From Datura wrightii (lineage: Eukaryota; Streptophyta; Magnoliopsida; Solanales; Solanaceae): a stretch of DNA of 64,000 nucleotides. The first letter of the stretch is position 1. Every line of letters begins with the position of its first letter. Under the pieces are notes generated by a model, which did not search any database, was not told the DNA's origin, and worked only from the letters and a program-made list of their open reading frames with translations. This document shows, piece by piece, positions 10,005 through 22,646 of this stretch. Both the position numbers and the translations under genes were made by a program. The DNA is taken from contig JASDFA010000010.1 of the NCBI GenBank assembly GCA_035772735.1, positions 98,414,001 through 98,478,000 of the forward strand, written 5' to 3'.

Positions 10005-12820
10005 TATATGAAAGAGCCAACTGTACAGGGTCTCGGCCTACCCAAAACTGTACAAGAAAGAGCCAATTTCCACTACCTGGCAACTCCGAATGAAAGGAGC
10101 TTCCCAATATTCTGACTTCCAATAGCTGCTAACGGAGGACCTGAAACCTGTCTGTCTAAACCAGCTGGTAGGTATCCAGCGCCCCATGCATAGGCGTCAG
10201 TACAATATGAACCGAATATATAAGGAAGTAATAAAAGCTTAATAGAAGCTAATAAAGAACTAAAAATAATCAGAGATAAAGAGTAGAAGTTAACCTATAA
10301 GCTTTCTTATCCATAACCTGCATCTAGTAAACCACTACACAAATAAGAACTGAAGCTGCACGACTATACATCCATAAACTGTATCTAACAAGAAAATATA
10401 CAAATAAGAACCTAAGCTGGCCCCCTAAGCCTGGAAGATTCAAGCAAGATAGAAATAACCTACCGAGGCCCCTATAAGCCCTGGCAAGTACAATTCAATC
10501 TATATACCCCTAACAAGGTCCTTATGATTCTATTGATAATTCTAGCCAACCTACCTGGCTTCTGGGTCTGCAATTGAGTCCACTGGACTCTTGTAACTAT
10601 GTCTAAGCCTATTGGACTCCTGTAACTACACCCTAGGCGCACAAGGCTCGACAGAGGGTCAGTAATGCCAGTATGGAATAAAAAGAGGTCCATATGTGGA
10701 TGGACATAAGTATGACCTTATATGACTGAATATAGTCCTTTCAGACATCACATAGTTCCTCTGAGCAACATCACATAGCTTCTCTGAGGAACATCACATA
10801 GCTCCTCTGAGCAATCCATAGCCTCATAGGCAACGACACAGTTAGTAACCTTGAAGTTGGTCAACGGAAGGCTATACTAGATGGGGTCAATCCCGATCGA
10901 CATAATACATTTTAGTCTCAATCAAGCCACTCAAAAGGCGTATCTAACCCCTTAGTCCTAACGTGACCACTACTCACCCCTAGGATAGTCTGTAGCTGCC
11001 AACAGGTACGCCCCGTGTGCTTACACCTGACCAGTGGGTCCTAGCAGTGACTAATCTCTAACGGACTAGAAATAATAGGTCGAGGTCCGGAGTGGCCTAG
11101 GCGATATTTTGAAGGTCATGCTAGGACAATGATAGCTTACATGCGAGCAACAAGGTCGTAGGTGACTGTCTATATGATTCCTTTGCTTGGGACGACTATA
11201 GGGATGCTACCAACCGAATACCTTCCTAAGTGGTCAGCCTTAACACTCCATAGACAGCTTACTATAACTCTTAGCTTGGAAGTAACATAGTGATACTCTG
11301 GTTCTAGTCCCTTTGGACCTTAACTTAGTCTGACTAGATTTCATATGGCTCCTCTGGATGGTTCATAGCCACGTAGGCAAGTATATCTGGACCTAGCCTT
11401 TCATGGCAACATCTACCTGGGCATCTATAAGAGTAGACTGGGATGTTGGCCTCACATCTCATTGCTAATAAGGTTCCCTTCTTAGGGCATCAACTAGTCT
11501 ATCAGACTTGTAACAACAGGAGTGGTTTCCTGAGCGACATGTAGGACAAACATTGAATCAGCTGAAACTAACGGTGGCTGACAGTAGCCAATTATATGGC
11601 AAGCTGTCGCTCAGTTCACTAGGCAACCCTAGTACCACTGACTCGCAGGTAAGGCCAGCCTATCCCGATTCTAGCCCTGGAGGTGTAAGGTACGGGAATG
11701 GCCTCTGGGTGAGCTTTACCGACTAGCGTCAAACTGAAAGTTATATCGCCCAGCAATGACCTATGCTTTCCAACTTACCAAGTCAGGCCCAACAGCTAAC
11801 CATAAACTTCTAAGGCCTTGGCGCCACTGCAAAACATCAAAATACCTCTAAATGGTAAACAGGTGAATGGGGAACTCTCTATGGTGCACCCAGCGTTAGT
11901 CATACTTAATATACCCTTTTTCGATGAGGGATGCTATGGTTTAATCTCAATATGTCTTATAGCAGCTAACCACAACATACATAATTCTTATCTACTAGCA
12001 GCAACTATTTATATCATATAAGATCATTATCTACTAGCAGCAGCTAATCACAACATATAATATCATTATCTACTTTGGTGGGCTTAGATCGTATAACTAT
12101 ATGATGAGAATAACTTGCTAAAGAGATAAGCCTTAACATACCTTGAATGTTGATTCTCCTTTATCCAAACAGTTCCAACTAGAAGCCCATAATTCCACTC
12201 AATTGTAACCCTTACACTGAGAGAATACAACTACTTTCAACAATAAGAATGACCAATAACAATGTCTTTCAAAAACATTAACTACAAATAAAACTTCATT
12301 CAATTTGGATAAAAGCTTACAAATTCCCAAGAGTTTAGAAGGTAGAAATGCTTACCTATCATTGTAGCCACTTAGGACTCAATTAGAAGTGATTCCGACA
12401 ACTTTTACTCAGCGAGGTTCCGGTACACCGAGCAAGTTTTCAAGAAATAACTCTATCGGGACGTTACTCGTAGACTTGGAACTCATTAACCAATATGAAT
12501 TTGCGTTTGAATGGAGTTTAACACCGTAATTCTACCAAAAATAATTGGAAATTTGAGAGAAATTGTTGTAGGGCCGAGGGTCTAATTTAGGAAATGTTTT
12601 GAATGAATTAAATCCCTCACTTAAATATATATATAGGGAGGTGGTGGAGGGGAGGCCCGGTGCGCCACCCACAGCACCAAGAGTTTGGCGCGACGTGCTC
12701 GCTCAATTCCGTGCTCGTATGTTCAATCCCCAAGCCCTTCCTCGCATGTGTCGTACTCCAAAACTCTCTCTATATATACGGACGTGTCGGTTGATCGATA
12801 GAAGCTTACGGGGTGTAACA
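10005..12820 (-). mobile_element. E2 3' LTR (left end truncated)
   Basis: It aligns with about 16070-18573. Shared landmarks on plus are GGACCTGAAAC, CAGCGCCC, the three 23-bp repeats, AGGTCATGCTAGGACAATGA and the TATA-like AAATATATATATAGGGAGG at 12619-12640. The inner end GGGGTGTAACA at 12820 is the complement of an LTR start TGTTACACCCC. Sequence at 9957-10004, between the E1 target duplication and this LTR, is unassigned. Confidence 0.82.
10745..10813. repeat. Three tandem 23-bp repeats in the E2 3' LTR
   Basis: The unit ACATCACATAG-CTCCTCTGAGCA occurs three times in a row with one or two changes each. The same array is in the other E2 LTR. Confidence 0.88.
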
Positions 12821-12854
12821 TCATCCCCCATTGGAAACATTCATCTGTGAATGT
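12821..12854 (-). promoter_or_regulatory. E2 polypurine tract and pre-PPT hairpin
   Basis: On the minus strand, ACATTCA-CAGA-TGAATGT (12837-12854) is followed by CCAATGGGGGATGA and then the LTR. Its closing base pair is A-T where the other Tekay-like elements have G-C, so complementarity is kept. The purine tract is shortened and partly mutated. Confidence 0.72.
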
Positions 12855-13139
12855 AATCTTAATCTCAAGAGACTCAGCTCCTATAACCATTGCCCGAAAG
12901 ATTATGGAAGAGTCTCCTCTGTAACATGGACTATCCGAAAACCTGAAACGCAGAAATGTCCAACACAGGAACCTCACAGAACACTATCTGCAACTGAATA
13001 ACACAGTAATACTATATGTTTGTAAACAACTGACAACAATAGCAACAAAGTCAACTATATAGCATCTGAAACTATCATGTCTTAACTGAAATCGGTTGAG
13101 TCTGTATACATTCGTCATAGAGCCTGGGACAACTGAAGA

Positions 13140-14110
13140 TATCCATACTTTGTGTCGTCCTTAGCTTTTCAATTCATCTCTTCTATATTTTTGTTCCCCC
13201 ATAATACTCTAATAAGCTACATCTTTGGTTCTCAAGATAGCTCCTACGAACCTGGCGATCTAGTATAACTATTTGAGTCTCTTCATGGGACGACTCTTTA
13301 GTAACCTGAGTACCCCGTGAAAGGTCTCTTACGCATTGGCGTAGCATTGATGAACCAATCCTAGCCTCCGAACAGAAATCGAACTCATAGACCACTTGAG
13401 GATCTGGTATAGCTTAGTGAATCTAGGGATGAGCTTGACCTTCTCGCCTAATCTCACAATGCCTTTCTTTGGCGAAATGTTCAAGAATACCCTATTGTTG
13501 CCTCAATATCCAACTCCCTACGTCGCACATAGGAATTGGAATACTGACGACCCTGGGCTGTCAATAACTGCTCTCTGATGAGCGCAATCTTCCCTTCTGA
13601 TTGGTGCATCCTGCCAAGTCCCATTAACCCTGATTCCCTTACTACGGAGCATCTCACACAATTCTATGTGGGATCTACACTTCTATCCATATATAGCCTC
13701 ATAAGGCATCATCTTAATGCTGAAATAGTGAGTGCTATCATATACAACTCCATAAGAGGTAGATGGTTATCTCAAGATCCTTGAAGTCTAGTATACACGC
13801 ATGCACCTACCTTCGAGTGTCTCTCCAGAACGACTTCGAAAGTTCAACTGTAAACTGTGCCCCTTCTTCAGAGATAATAGATGCTGGGACACTATGTTGT
13901 TGGACAATTTCTCTTGTATATAACATAGCATAATCCTTAGCTGAAATGTAATTCTGACTTGCAAGAAATTAGTTAATCCCACTAGTCCTCCAACATTGAC
14001 TCAAGTAGGGTCAAATTTATGCTTCGTACGGGGTAAATATGTAGTTAAATTCGTATTGGCTACTTCCCGCTTTCATGCAAACATTACTATCTCCTGAGTT
14101 AGCCCGCATA
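13140..14110 (-). pseudogene. E2 integrase and chromodomain remnants
   Basis: Minus-strand reading shows integrase blocks in order with frameshifts. They are a GGLTQEIV-like segment and LPRTKH near 14040-14100, FSAKDYA/REIVQQHSVPASIIS with GAQFT near 13840-13930, ETLE near 13810, and LPLMELYM near 13740. At 13183-13395 the GPY-to-chromodomain tail follows (EFDF...SMLRQCVRD, VTKESSHEET, ILDRQVRRSY). The third catalytic region is damaged. Clear Ty3/gypsy ancestry, no function. Confidence 0.75.
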
Positions 14111-15000
14111 GTCCTGATGTCCAGTCTATACGCGCTGGCAGTTGGAGCATAGTGCTATAGCTCAACAATACCACTTCTCCCTATGCCCCCACTAGATCAT
14201 TTTGTTTCTTATAGCATGATGCGTTTTCATCAAACCGGGGTGGAGGGAATAATGGACATGGTGTACCTTTTCTACAGTCTACTAACAAAGCCCTTCCAAA
14301 TTTGGGGTGTAGAGTCGACCTCTTGGTCTCAATATTACGCTCTCTATTATCTCAAAGGCTGGCGACTCCCGACTGGGCCTTGTCACTGGGATGTACTATG
14401 CTAGGGTTTCCGTACCGTCACTCCTTTACCTCCACAACTAGAGGTGACACCATAGTATTTTAGGTCACAATCTCATTACCCTTTAAATTTCAACCTTATG
14501 CTCAGTTTTTTCTACATTCAACGGTAATTCCAAACTCTATCAGCCCACTATCGCTTTGAGGTGGTTCAGTTCTTCTCCAGGGCTCAATGTTCATGTCTCG
14601 CCCATTACTTCTCTAAGTTGAATCCGGGGTTTATGCCCATGCACTGCACTTGGGAAGGATGTCTCTTAACCTTTATTTTCCTGACCTGCACTTGGGGTAG
14701 TTCTCATCATATAATCTCTCTGCTCATCAAATAATAGGCTGGGGGTCATAGACTTTATTCTCCAGATAATTCCCTACCGTTATCAACACACTGCGGTGGG
14801 ATTAACCTATTTTTCACCTAATCTTTACTATTTCTGGGAGCCTATTGCTTCTGGACTCTCACACGTACATGGATTATCCTAGAAATTTTACCTGCTATCC
14901 TGATCTTTACTTTAGTGAAGGTCTGGGTGACATTCAAGTACTAGGGGTCTTAACCACTTTTTCTAACACCCACCCCTAGGAATCTGCGGGTTTAACCCTC
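14111..15000 (-). other. E2 core without recognisable coding sequence
   Basis: This region lies between the gag-like and integrase-like parts of E2, where protease, RT and RNase H would be expected. I found no motif of these domains on either strand. Plus-strand frames such as 14183-14404 show no family resemblance. It is probably strongly decayed or rearranged pol, but this cannot be shown by reading. Confidence 0.4.
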
Positions 15001-15468
15001 CTTTACTATTTTCTCTTGGCAACGGGCACCAATACTCACTCTCTCTACTGTATTGAGAAAGGCTGGGAGGTCGGGATTAACCATATCATACTATAATAGA
15101 ACTGAAGTATGAAACTCAACAAACTCTAAAGGGATGGAGGTAAGAGTCTCGTAATCTCAAAACCTCTTACACCTTTCATATGATCCACCGTAGCTGTTGT
15201 CCCAGTCTAATACTGAATAGGTCACTAAGTAAGCCATCATATATACTATACTCCTAATCATCTTAATCCGAGGGTGTAGGAAAACTTGGAGTAGTACTGG
15301 CGTGTCTATTACCCTATAAAGTTCCTGGTGCCCCGGGGGGATGCTGGGGAGATTGAAAAGAAGGTCTATACTTTGTCCTCAGGATGGGTTATCCCCTAAT
15401 TGTGGCACCTCGAAGGTACCCTCTCCTCCTAATGTATCTGACCTGTAGCTGGTTGTAGTCTGTCTCAT
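15001..15468 (-). pseudogene. E2 gag-like N-terminal remnant
   Basis: On the minus strand an ATG at 15468 starts MRQTTTSYRSDTLGGEGT, which resembles the E1 gag start (TTSRRLDVAAGEG) in position and composition. The frame runs with several stops for about 150 codons without a clear capsid motif. The position after PBS and leader supports gag; the sequence alone would not. Confidence 0.45.
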
Positions 15469-15674
15469 ATCAAACATTATTCTAGATGGATATAACAATC
15501 AAAGAATAGGGACTCAACCCTATACAACTCAGCTCTATAGCACGATCTGAGAAGAAGGAGGGGTAACCATACTATCATGCCTCGTAGCCTCCTGCTTATA
15601 GAATGTGGTGCACAACACATTTATAAACAAGACTCTACTAGACACGGTTTGAATACTACCTAGGATATGATGTT

Positions 15675-15686
15675 GCTCTGATAAAA
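15675..15686 (-). promoter_or_regulatory. E2 degenerate primer-binding site
   Basis: The minus strand reads TTTTATCAGAGC four bases after the LTR end, a two-base decay of TGGTATCAGAGC. Confidence 0.75.
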
Positions 15687-15690
15687 ATTT

Positions 15691-18573
15691 TGTCGCGCCC
15701 CACCTTGGGAGGCATGACTAGCACCTAATACCACACCGAGACCTGGGTTGACCAGGCTGGGCATATGCACCACTAGTGGCTGCCAACAACTTAAAACTAA
15801 GAAAACAAACTATTATATCTCTGTTGTAACCATAGCCTTGGGCTGACGAGGCCACGTAGTACCTATAAAAGAAAAGAACTAATCTAGCCAACATAACAAT
15901 AAAGGGATCCTATGCGGGCCGACAAGACCATCATGCTGTCTAGTTATAACAGAATGAAAGCAGGCAGTCATATTCATGCTATATTCGATAGGGCTGCTAA
16001 CTAATTAGCTAAACTAGGCCCCACACAGACAACAACAACAACCAACTAATTGAAAACTGTAATCTGAAAGCCTCTAATAGTGAAACAATGGTCTGGAAAG
16101 GGCCCTGACCTACCCAATACTGTACAACAGAAAGAGAAAACTTCCATTACTTGGAAACTTTGAATTAAAGGAGATGACCAATCTGCTGACTCTGAATAGA
16201 TGCTAATAGAGGACCTGAAACTTGTCTGTCTAAACCTGCAGGCAAGTATGCAGCGCCCTATGCGTGTGCGGTAGTACAATATGTACCAAATATGTAAGGC
16301 AGTAATAAAAGCTGAATAGAAGCTTATAAAAAACTAAAAGTAATCAGCGACAAAGAGCGGAAGTTAACCTGTAAGATTTCTTATCCATAACCTGCATCTA
16401 GTAAACCACTACACAAATAAGAACGGAAGCTTCACGACTATATATCTAAAAACTATATCTAATAAGAAAGTATACAAGAAAGAACCTAACCTGGCCCCCA
16501 TAATCCTGGAAGGTGCAAGCAACACAGAAATAATCTACTGGTGCCCCCATAAGCCCTAGCAAGTACAATTCAATCTATATGACCCTAACAAGGTCCTTAT
16601 GATTCTACTAGTAACTCTAGCCAACCTACTTGGCTTCTGGGTCTGCAATTAAGTCAGCTAGACTCCTGTAACTGTGTTTGAGCCCGTTGGGCTCCTGTAA
16701 CTACACCTTGGGCACACAAGGCTTGACGGAGGGTCAGTAATGCCAATATGGCATAAAAAGATGTCCATACATGGATGGACATAAGTATGGCCTTATAAGC
16801 TTGAATATAGTCCTTTCAGACATCACATAGCTCCTCTGATCAACATCACATAGCTCCTCTGATCAACATCACATAACTCCTCTAAGAAATCCATAGCCCC
16901 ATAGGCAACGACATAGTTAGTAACCCTGAAGTTGGTCAACAGAAGGCTATACTATATGGGATCAATCCCGACCAACATAATACATTTTAGTCTCCATCTA
17001 GCCACTCAAAAGGCGTATCTGGCCCCTAAAGCCTAATGTGACAACTACTCATTCCTAGGATAGTATGTATAGCTGCCAACTGGCACACCCTGTGTGCCTA
17101 CACCTAACTAGGGGTTCCTGGCAGTGACTATAATCTCTAACGAACTAGACAGAATAAGGCGACGTCCGAAGTGGCCTAAAAGATACTTCGAAGGTCATGC
17201 TAGGACAATGATATTTCACAAGAGAACAATAAGGTCGTAGGTGACTTCCTATATGATTCCTTTGCTTGGGACGACTAAAGGGTTTTTACCAATAGAATAC
17301 GTTCCTTAGCGGTCAGTCCTAACGCTGCATAGGCGGCTTACTATAACTCTTAGCCTGGAAGTAACACTATGATACTCTGGTTCTAGTCCCTTTGGACCTT
17401 AACTTAGTCTGTCTAGATTTCATATGGCTCATCTGGATGGTTCATAGCCACATAGGCAGGTATATCCGAAACTAGCCCTTCACGGCAACATGTACTTGGG
17501 CATCTACAAGAGTAGCTTGGGACGTTGGCCTCACATCTCACTATTAATAAGGTTCCCTTCTTAGGGCATTTACTAGTTTATTCCTGAGTGACCTATAGGA
17601 CAAGCATTGAGTTGGCTGATATTAATGGTCACTAACAGTAGCCAATCATATAGCAAGTTGTCCCTTTGTTCACCAGGCAACCCTGGTACCACTGACTCAT
17701 AGGTAAGACAACCCTATCTCAATTCTGGCCCTAGAGGTGTCAAGCTATGCCAATGGCCTCTATCAAGCTTTACTGACAATGTAGGCCTCAAACTGAAAGT
17801 TATATTGCTCGACTATGCCCTATGCTGTCCAACTTACCATGTCAAACTCAACAGCTAACCATAAACTTCTAAGGCTTTGGCATGAAAACAAAACATCAGA
17901 ATGCCTTTAAATAGTAAATAGGTGAATGAGGAACTCTCTATGGCACACCCAATGTTAGTCATACTTAACATACCCTTTCCCAACAAGGGATGCCATGGTA
18001 TAATCTCAATACGTCTTATAGTAGCTAACCACAACATACATAATTCTTATCTACTAGTAGAAGCTATTTACAACATATAAGATCATTATCTACTAGCAAT
18101 TAGAAGTTGTTCCGACAAATTTTAGTCAATGGGGTTCTGGTACTCTGAGCGAGTTTCCAAGAAATAACTCCGTAGGGACATTCCTCTTAGGCATAGAACT
18201 CATTATGAAGATGAATTTGCATTTGAACAGAGATTAACAACGTAATTCTGCCAAAAACCGATGGAAAGTTAAGAGAAATCACTGTAGGGGGCGAGGGTCT
18301 GATTTAGGAAATGTTTTGAATGAATTAAATACGTCACTTAAACATATATATAGGGAGGTGGTGGAGGGGAGGCGTGGTGTGCCACCCACGACAAAAAGAG
18401 TTGGGCGCGACGTGCCCCTCCTTACCCCCTGCCTCTGCTTCGGCCTCCTACTCGCTCAATTCCGTGCTCGTATGTTCAATCCCTGGGCCCTTCCTCACAT
18501 GCATCGTACTCCAAAACTCTCCACATACGTACATATGTGTCAGTTGAATGATAGAAACTTCTGAGGCGTAACA
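15691..18573 (-). mobile_element. E2 5' LTR
   Basis: This is a full-length LTR of 2,883 bp. Read on the minus strand it starts TGTTACGCCTC at 18573, has a TATA-like CTATATATAT near 18345, and ends GGGGCGCGACA at 15691. The last 40 bp (GTCATGCCTCCCAAGG) match the E1 LTR end, so E1 and E2 are related families with different U3 regions. The 23-bp repeats are at 16820-16888. Confidence 0.87.
16820..16888. repeat. Three tandem 23-bp repeats in the E2 5' LTR
   Basis: This is the counterpart of the array at 10745: ACATCACATAGCTCCTCTGA units in a row, the last one more diverged. Confidence 0.85.
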
Positions 18574-19797
18574 GTGTGTTCCAAATAAAAGGGGCATTAC
18601 GGTTGTCCCAACTGTAAAGAACGAAGTAATTGCAAACCGCCCAATTACCAAATGGAGAGTTTGTATGGATTACCGTAAGTTAAAATCCTGGACAGAGAAA
18701 GATCACTTCCCTATTCCCTTCATTGACCAAATTCTAGATCATTTGGTCGGGAGATAATATTATTGTTTCTTGGATGGATACTTAGGGTACAATAAAATTC
18801 TTTTGCACATGTGGATCAAGAGAAAACCACTTTTACATGTCCCTATGGGACTTTTGCATTCAAGAGGATGTCTTTTGGTCTTTGCAATGCTCCCACCACT
18901 TTCAAAAAATGTATAATGTCCATCTTTTTAGATATGGTGGAGGACACTATGGAGGTCTTTATGGATTACTTCTTAGTTGTGGGGGATTCATTTAAAGATT
19001 GTGGGTACACCTGGAAGAGGTATTGAAGAGATGCGAAGGGAAAAACTAGGTCCTTAATTGGGAAACATGTCATTTCCATGGTAAAATAAGGGATTGTCTT
19101 CGCACACAAAATCTCTGAGAAAGGAATTGAAGTAGACCAATCCAATATCAATTCCATTGCTTAGTTACCTCCTCCAAGCACAGTGAAGGGTGTTAGGAGT
19201 TTCCTCGGGCATGTGGGATTTTATCGCTGTTTAATTAAGGATTTCTCCAACATAGCTCATCCTTTATTTCGGCTATTAGAAAAAGAGGCAAAGTTCAATT
19301 TTGATGAAGGGTGTATGAAGTCCTTTGAGGAGCTGAAGGAAAGGATGGTTTCCTCTGCGATCATTACTGCACCTGATTGGTCAAAGCCCTTTGATCTCTT
19401 GTGCGATGCCAGTGGGGTAGTATTAGGGGCATTCCTTGGTCAATAGAAAGACTAAGATGTTTCATACCATTTACTATGCTAGCAAGGTCCTTAAATGATG
19501 CACAAACAATCTGTACAGTGACGGAACAGGAGTTACTCATTGTTGTGTTTGTGTTTGAGAAGTTTCAGACATATTTGTTGCGAACCAAAGTGGTGGTGCA
19601 CACGGACAATGCGACACTCAAGTATTTGATTGGCAAGAAAGATGCCAACCCCAGGCTTATTAAGGTGGGTTTTTTTGTTGCAGGAATTTGACTTTGAAGT
19701 GAAGGATTGTAAAGGGGTGTGAGAATTAAGTGGCCGACCATCTATTACGCCTAGAGACAAGTGGTCAGTCAGAAGTCCATGAGGAGATTAATGATAA
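18574..19797 (+). pseudogene. A1: reverse transcriptase and RNase H, Athila-type
   Basis: The frame begins inside RT (CVPNKRGITVVP), with upstream pol and gag lost where E2 abuts. Blocks in order are RVCMDYRKL, FPIPFIDQIL, CFLDGYLGYN, TFTCPYGTFAFKRM, FGLCNAPTTF, then the active site. That site reads VFMDYF at 18958-18975: the second Asp of the usual MDD triplet (codon 18967-18969) is now Tyr. The RT connection (SFLGHVGFYR) and RNase H (LLCDASG, VTEQELL, VVHTDNATLKYLI) follow. Stops occur after LVGR, near 19023, after LGQ (19443-19445) and elsewhere, with frameshifts. The element continues at 27423 after insertion B. Confidence 0.92.
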
Positions 19798-22429
19798 TGT
19801 AATACCCCAAAAGTCATAGAGATCAGACCCCGGAGTTAGAAGAATGCAGAAGAAAAAGTCAGCAGAAATTTCCTGTAGGACTAGTCAGGGAATGACTCGT
19901 TAGGTGACCCCACGAGTTGTGGTTGACTCATGGGGAAGCAGTCAAGGGAGGTGAGCTAGGCCAGTGGAGACGGATGATCTGAAGAGTCATCTTTCCTGGC
20001 AATGACTCGTCAAGTCAGTCGTTAGGAGGGAGAATCTTTGGTTTTAAGGAAATTTCCAGTGAACTTAACGAAAGGGCATAACGAATCGTGGGAGCTGGTG
20101 ACGACTAGTTGTGTTGGTCGTAGCCTAAAGGATCAATAATTTCTAATATACCTGACTAGTGAACCTAACGAGTCATTGGGTGGGACAACGACTCGTTAGG
20201 TTAGTCGTGGAATCAGTTCGGGCAATTTTTCAGATTTTTCTCATAAGCATTTTGGTAAAATCCCACGCTCCCAGATTTTGGTGATGTCATTTTGGGTATG
20301 TTTGGGGACGTTTTTAAGGGCTCTTCTAGACCTAAACCCTCATTCTCTCAATCTCTTTCTTCCCCCTCTCTTCTCAAAAATCCTAGGGGTTTCACCAAGG
20401 TGTTCTTCAAGATTCAAGGAGAAATTTCGTGTGGGAATTCTTCTACCAGGATGCAGGACTTCAACAAGGATATTCTTCCATCCTTGTGCCCCAAAATGTT
20501 TTCAATCAGAATTCGATTTAATCTATCTAGAATATCATGATCTAGGGTTTGAATAATGGGTAATTTCTTCTTTATCTTTTCTTAAATGCAAACATTTACT
20601 GACATTATGGAATTTATTTGGGATGTTAATTTGATGGGTTGTTTGGAATATGGATCATATGTTGGGAATGCATGAGGATAACATATTCATAAATTTCTTG
20701 AGTAATGAATGAGTGTTGCTTATTGTTCGATAAATTTTCATAGTCATGCATGAATATGATGAAATTGCAAAAATATAGGTTGAGTATGTATGGGTATAGT
20801 ATGTTCTTCCTAAATCGATTTAAGTGTTGAATGAGAATTGTTCATTTCTCCTTTGGTTAACGTAGAAATTCATGATTTTGATGGAAGTGTGGAAATATTG
20901 CATAATTAACCCTAATGACTTGATTATGATATTGATGACCATGTTGGATTGAGTAGGAGTTGTGGGCTTGAGTAATTGAAGAAAATTATGTGCCATCACA
21001 ATGTTTTAGATTTAATTGATTGGGCATGACAAGATTGCATCTGCATTGTTGAACTATCAAGCTTGGGCATATTCTATATTGTTTTCCTTACTACAAATCA
21101 TTTTTAATAAAACCTTAGAATCTAAAATGCCCGTGGCTAAAGAGTTCATAAATGGAGTGATTGGGACAGGTGTGTGAAATGGTTGTAACCTAATTACATG
21201 AAGTTATGTATCTTTGATAGATTATGAGTGGAATTCTATAAATCATGTTTGATCTTATAGTACTTATTGAATGAGGTGAGTATGGAATCAAGGTGCCATG
21301 ATAGAATAATGCTAGTACGAAATTATACAATGCTTATTGGGTTGTGATACTAGAGCTAATGAATAAGTTGGTTTTGTAATAATGTGAATCATGATGATAA
21401 AGTCTATGACCAATATGTCAATTTGTTGAGCCCGTGCCTATCTAAAAGATAACACTAATTCTTTTAAAAGTTAGTATTGCAAGATGAGAGTGCTGGATGT
21501 CCTTGTCTCTGATTAGCTGTTGCAATTTAGATTACCGCTAGTTAGTCGGGATTCTCGATAGCAAGAATGTTTCCCTAGTCAGTCGAGATTCTCGTTAGGA
21601 AGAGTATTTCCATAGTCTGTCGGGACTCACATCCGTAGCTATTAGCCATGCATGTTTCTTCTCCTTCAGTCGGGACTAACATCCCTAACTAGTTAGTGAC
21701 TCGTTATATCAGAGCCTTCGCTCCCTTAGACAGTCAAGGACCCTCATGATATCAGTCACGACATTGCATCTCTGTATCATTATGAGTACTACTTTTGTGC
21801 ATCATTGAACTTATAATGATGCATGTCCTTAAAATATGATTATGTCTATATGAATATGTGGATCTCATACTAGGTTGTTGTATCTCATTTCGGTTACGTT
21901 ACTAATCTTGTGATTTATAGTACTCCCTGCTTGTATACTTATACTTATGAGCTATTTATTTATGTTCCCGCACACTCAGTACATTCCAAGTACTGACTGC
22001 ATGCCTCTTGTTCTATATCATTTCATGATATAGATTTAGGTCTCCAAGTTTAGCCATGTGGCTAGATACGATCCTTCCTCTCCCAGTTGCTAGTGGTGAG
22101 TCCTCATCCTCCGAGGATATGATTTATATTCCTATTTTATTATGTTCCAGTTTTTTGACTTTGGGAGTTAGCTTGGGGCTTGTCCCAGCAACTCATCAGT
22201 TTAGTAGAAGGCTTTCGGACTTCTCTAGATAGTTTCAGCTATGTATCTAAGTGTTGTTAAATTGTCTTTATGGATCATATTAGTCTTTGGTTATTTTCTT
22301 CCACTTGTTCATGATGCTAGATGTTTCATATGTTAATTGTATGTGATGATTATGCCATGGGTAGACTGGGAGCCTTTCGGGGTTCCTTATCCCATGTCTA
22401 TGATCTGGGTGTACTCATGGATCATGAAA
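19798..22429 (+). mobile_element. B 5' LTR
   Basis: 2,632 bp, starting TGTAATACCCC (one change from the 3' copy) and ending TGAAA where CA would be expected. The 3' copy ends TGATA, so both termini are mutated. A region rich in ACTCGT/ACGAGT words lies at 19885-20205. The dyad TCAGTAC-ATTCCAA-GTACTGA is at 21976-21996. The two LTRs show scattered differences, clearly more than in C or D. Confidence 0.9.
19885..20205. repeat. Dyad-rich ACTCGT array in the B LTR
   Basis: Short words ACTCGTTAGG, ACGAGT and GACTCGT recur in both orientations. The strongest pair is CCTAACGAGTC (20164-20174) facing GACTCGTTAGG (20190-20200), an 11-bp perfect inverted repeat with a 15-bp loop. The array stands in the same part of the LTR as the unrelated arrays of E0, C and D. 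The 3' LTR has the matching region at about 24855-25170. Confidence 0.75.
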
Positions 22430-22433
22430 AACT

Positions 22434-22445
22434 TGGTGTCAGAGC
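22434..22445 (+). promoter_or_regulatory. B primer-binding site
   Basis: TGGTGTCAGAGC lies four bases after the LTR end. It differs by one base from the initiator Met-tRNA PBS found in E1 and D. Confidence 0.88.
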
Positions 22446-22646
22446 AAAGGTTTAGGGTGTCTTAGGATGTCTGAAAGTCGCTATACGTAGAGTCTTCTTC
22501 ATGGGTGTGAAGTGCACCACACTTATGAAATATAGGCGATGAGACGTTTTAGGAATGTTCCCTTTCCTTCATAATTCTTATCGTGCATAGAGTATGAAGC
22601 TATAATTAGTTCCTCCCCTGACTCATGCTTTACGCGCTTGCAGATA

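Larger units (their letters stand above)
10005..18573 (-). mobile_element. E2: old chromovirus-type element on the minus strand
   Basis: Two long related LTRs flank a 2.87-kb core, all on the minus strand. The 5' LTR is on the right (15691-18573; minus-strand start TGTTACGCC, end GGGGCGCGACA). The 3' LTR is on the left (10005-12820) and lacks its outermost 385 bp or so. No target duplication can be shown because the left end is lost. The LTRs differ far more than those of C or D, so this is one of the oldest layers. RT is not recognisable. Its right end abuts the A1 reverse transcriptase. Confidence 0.85.

Noticed and set aside
10745..10813. Regularly spaced repeats that might suggest a CRISPR-like array
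   Set aside because: The 23-bp units are directly tandem without spacers, inside a plant LTR; also seen in the partner LTR.
14183..14404. 73-codon plus-strand frame as a possible host gene
   Set aside because: It lies in the core of minus-strand element E2, has no recognisable domain, and its length is expected by chance.
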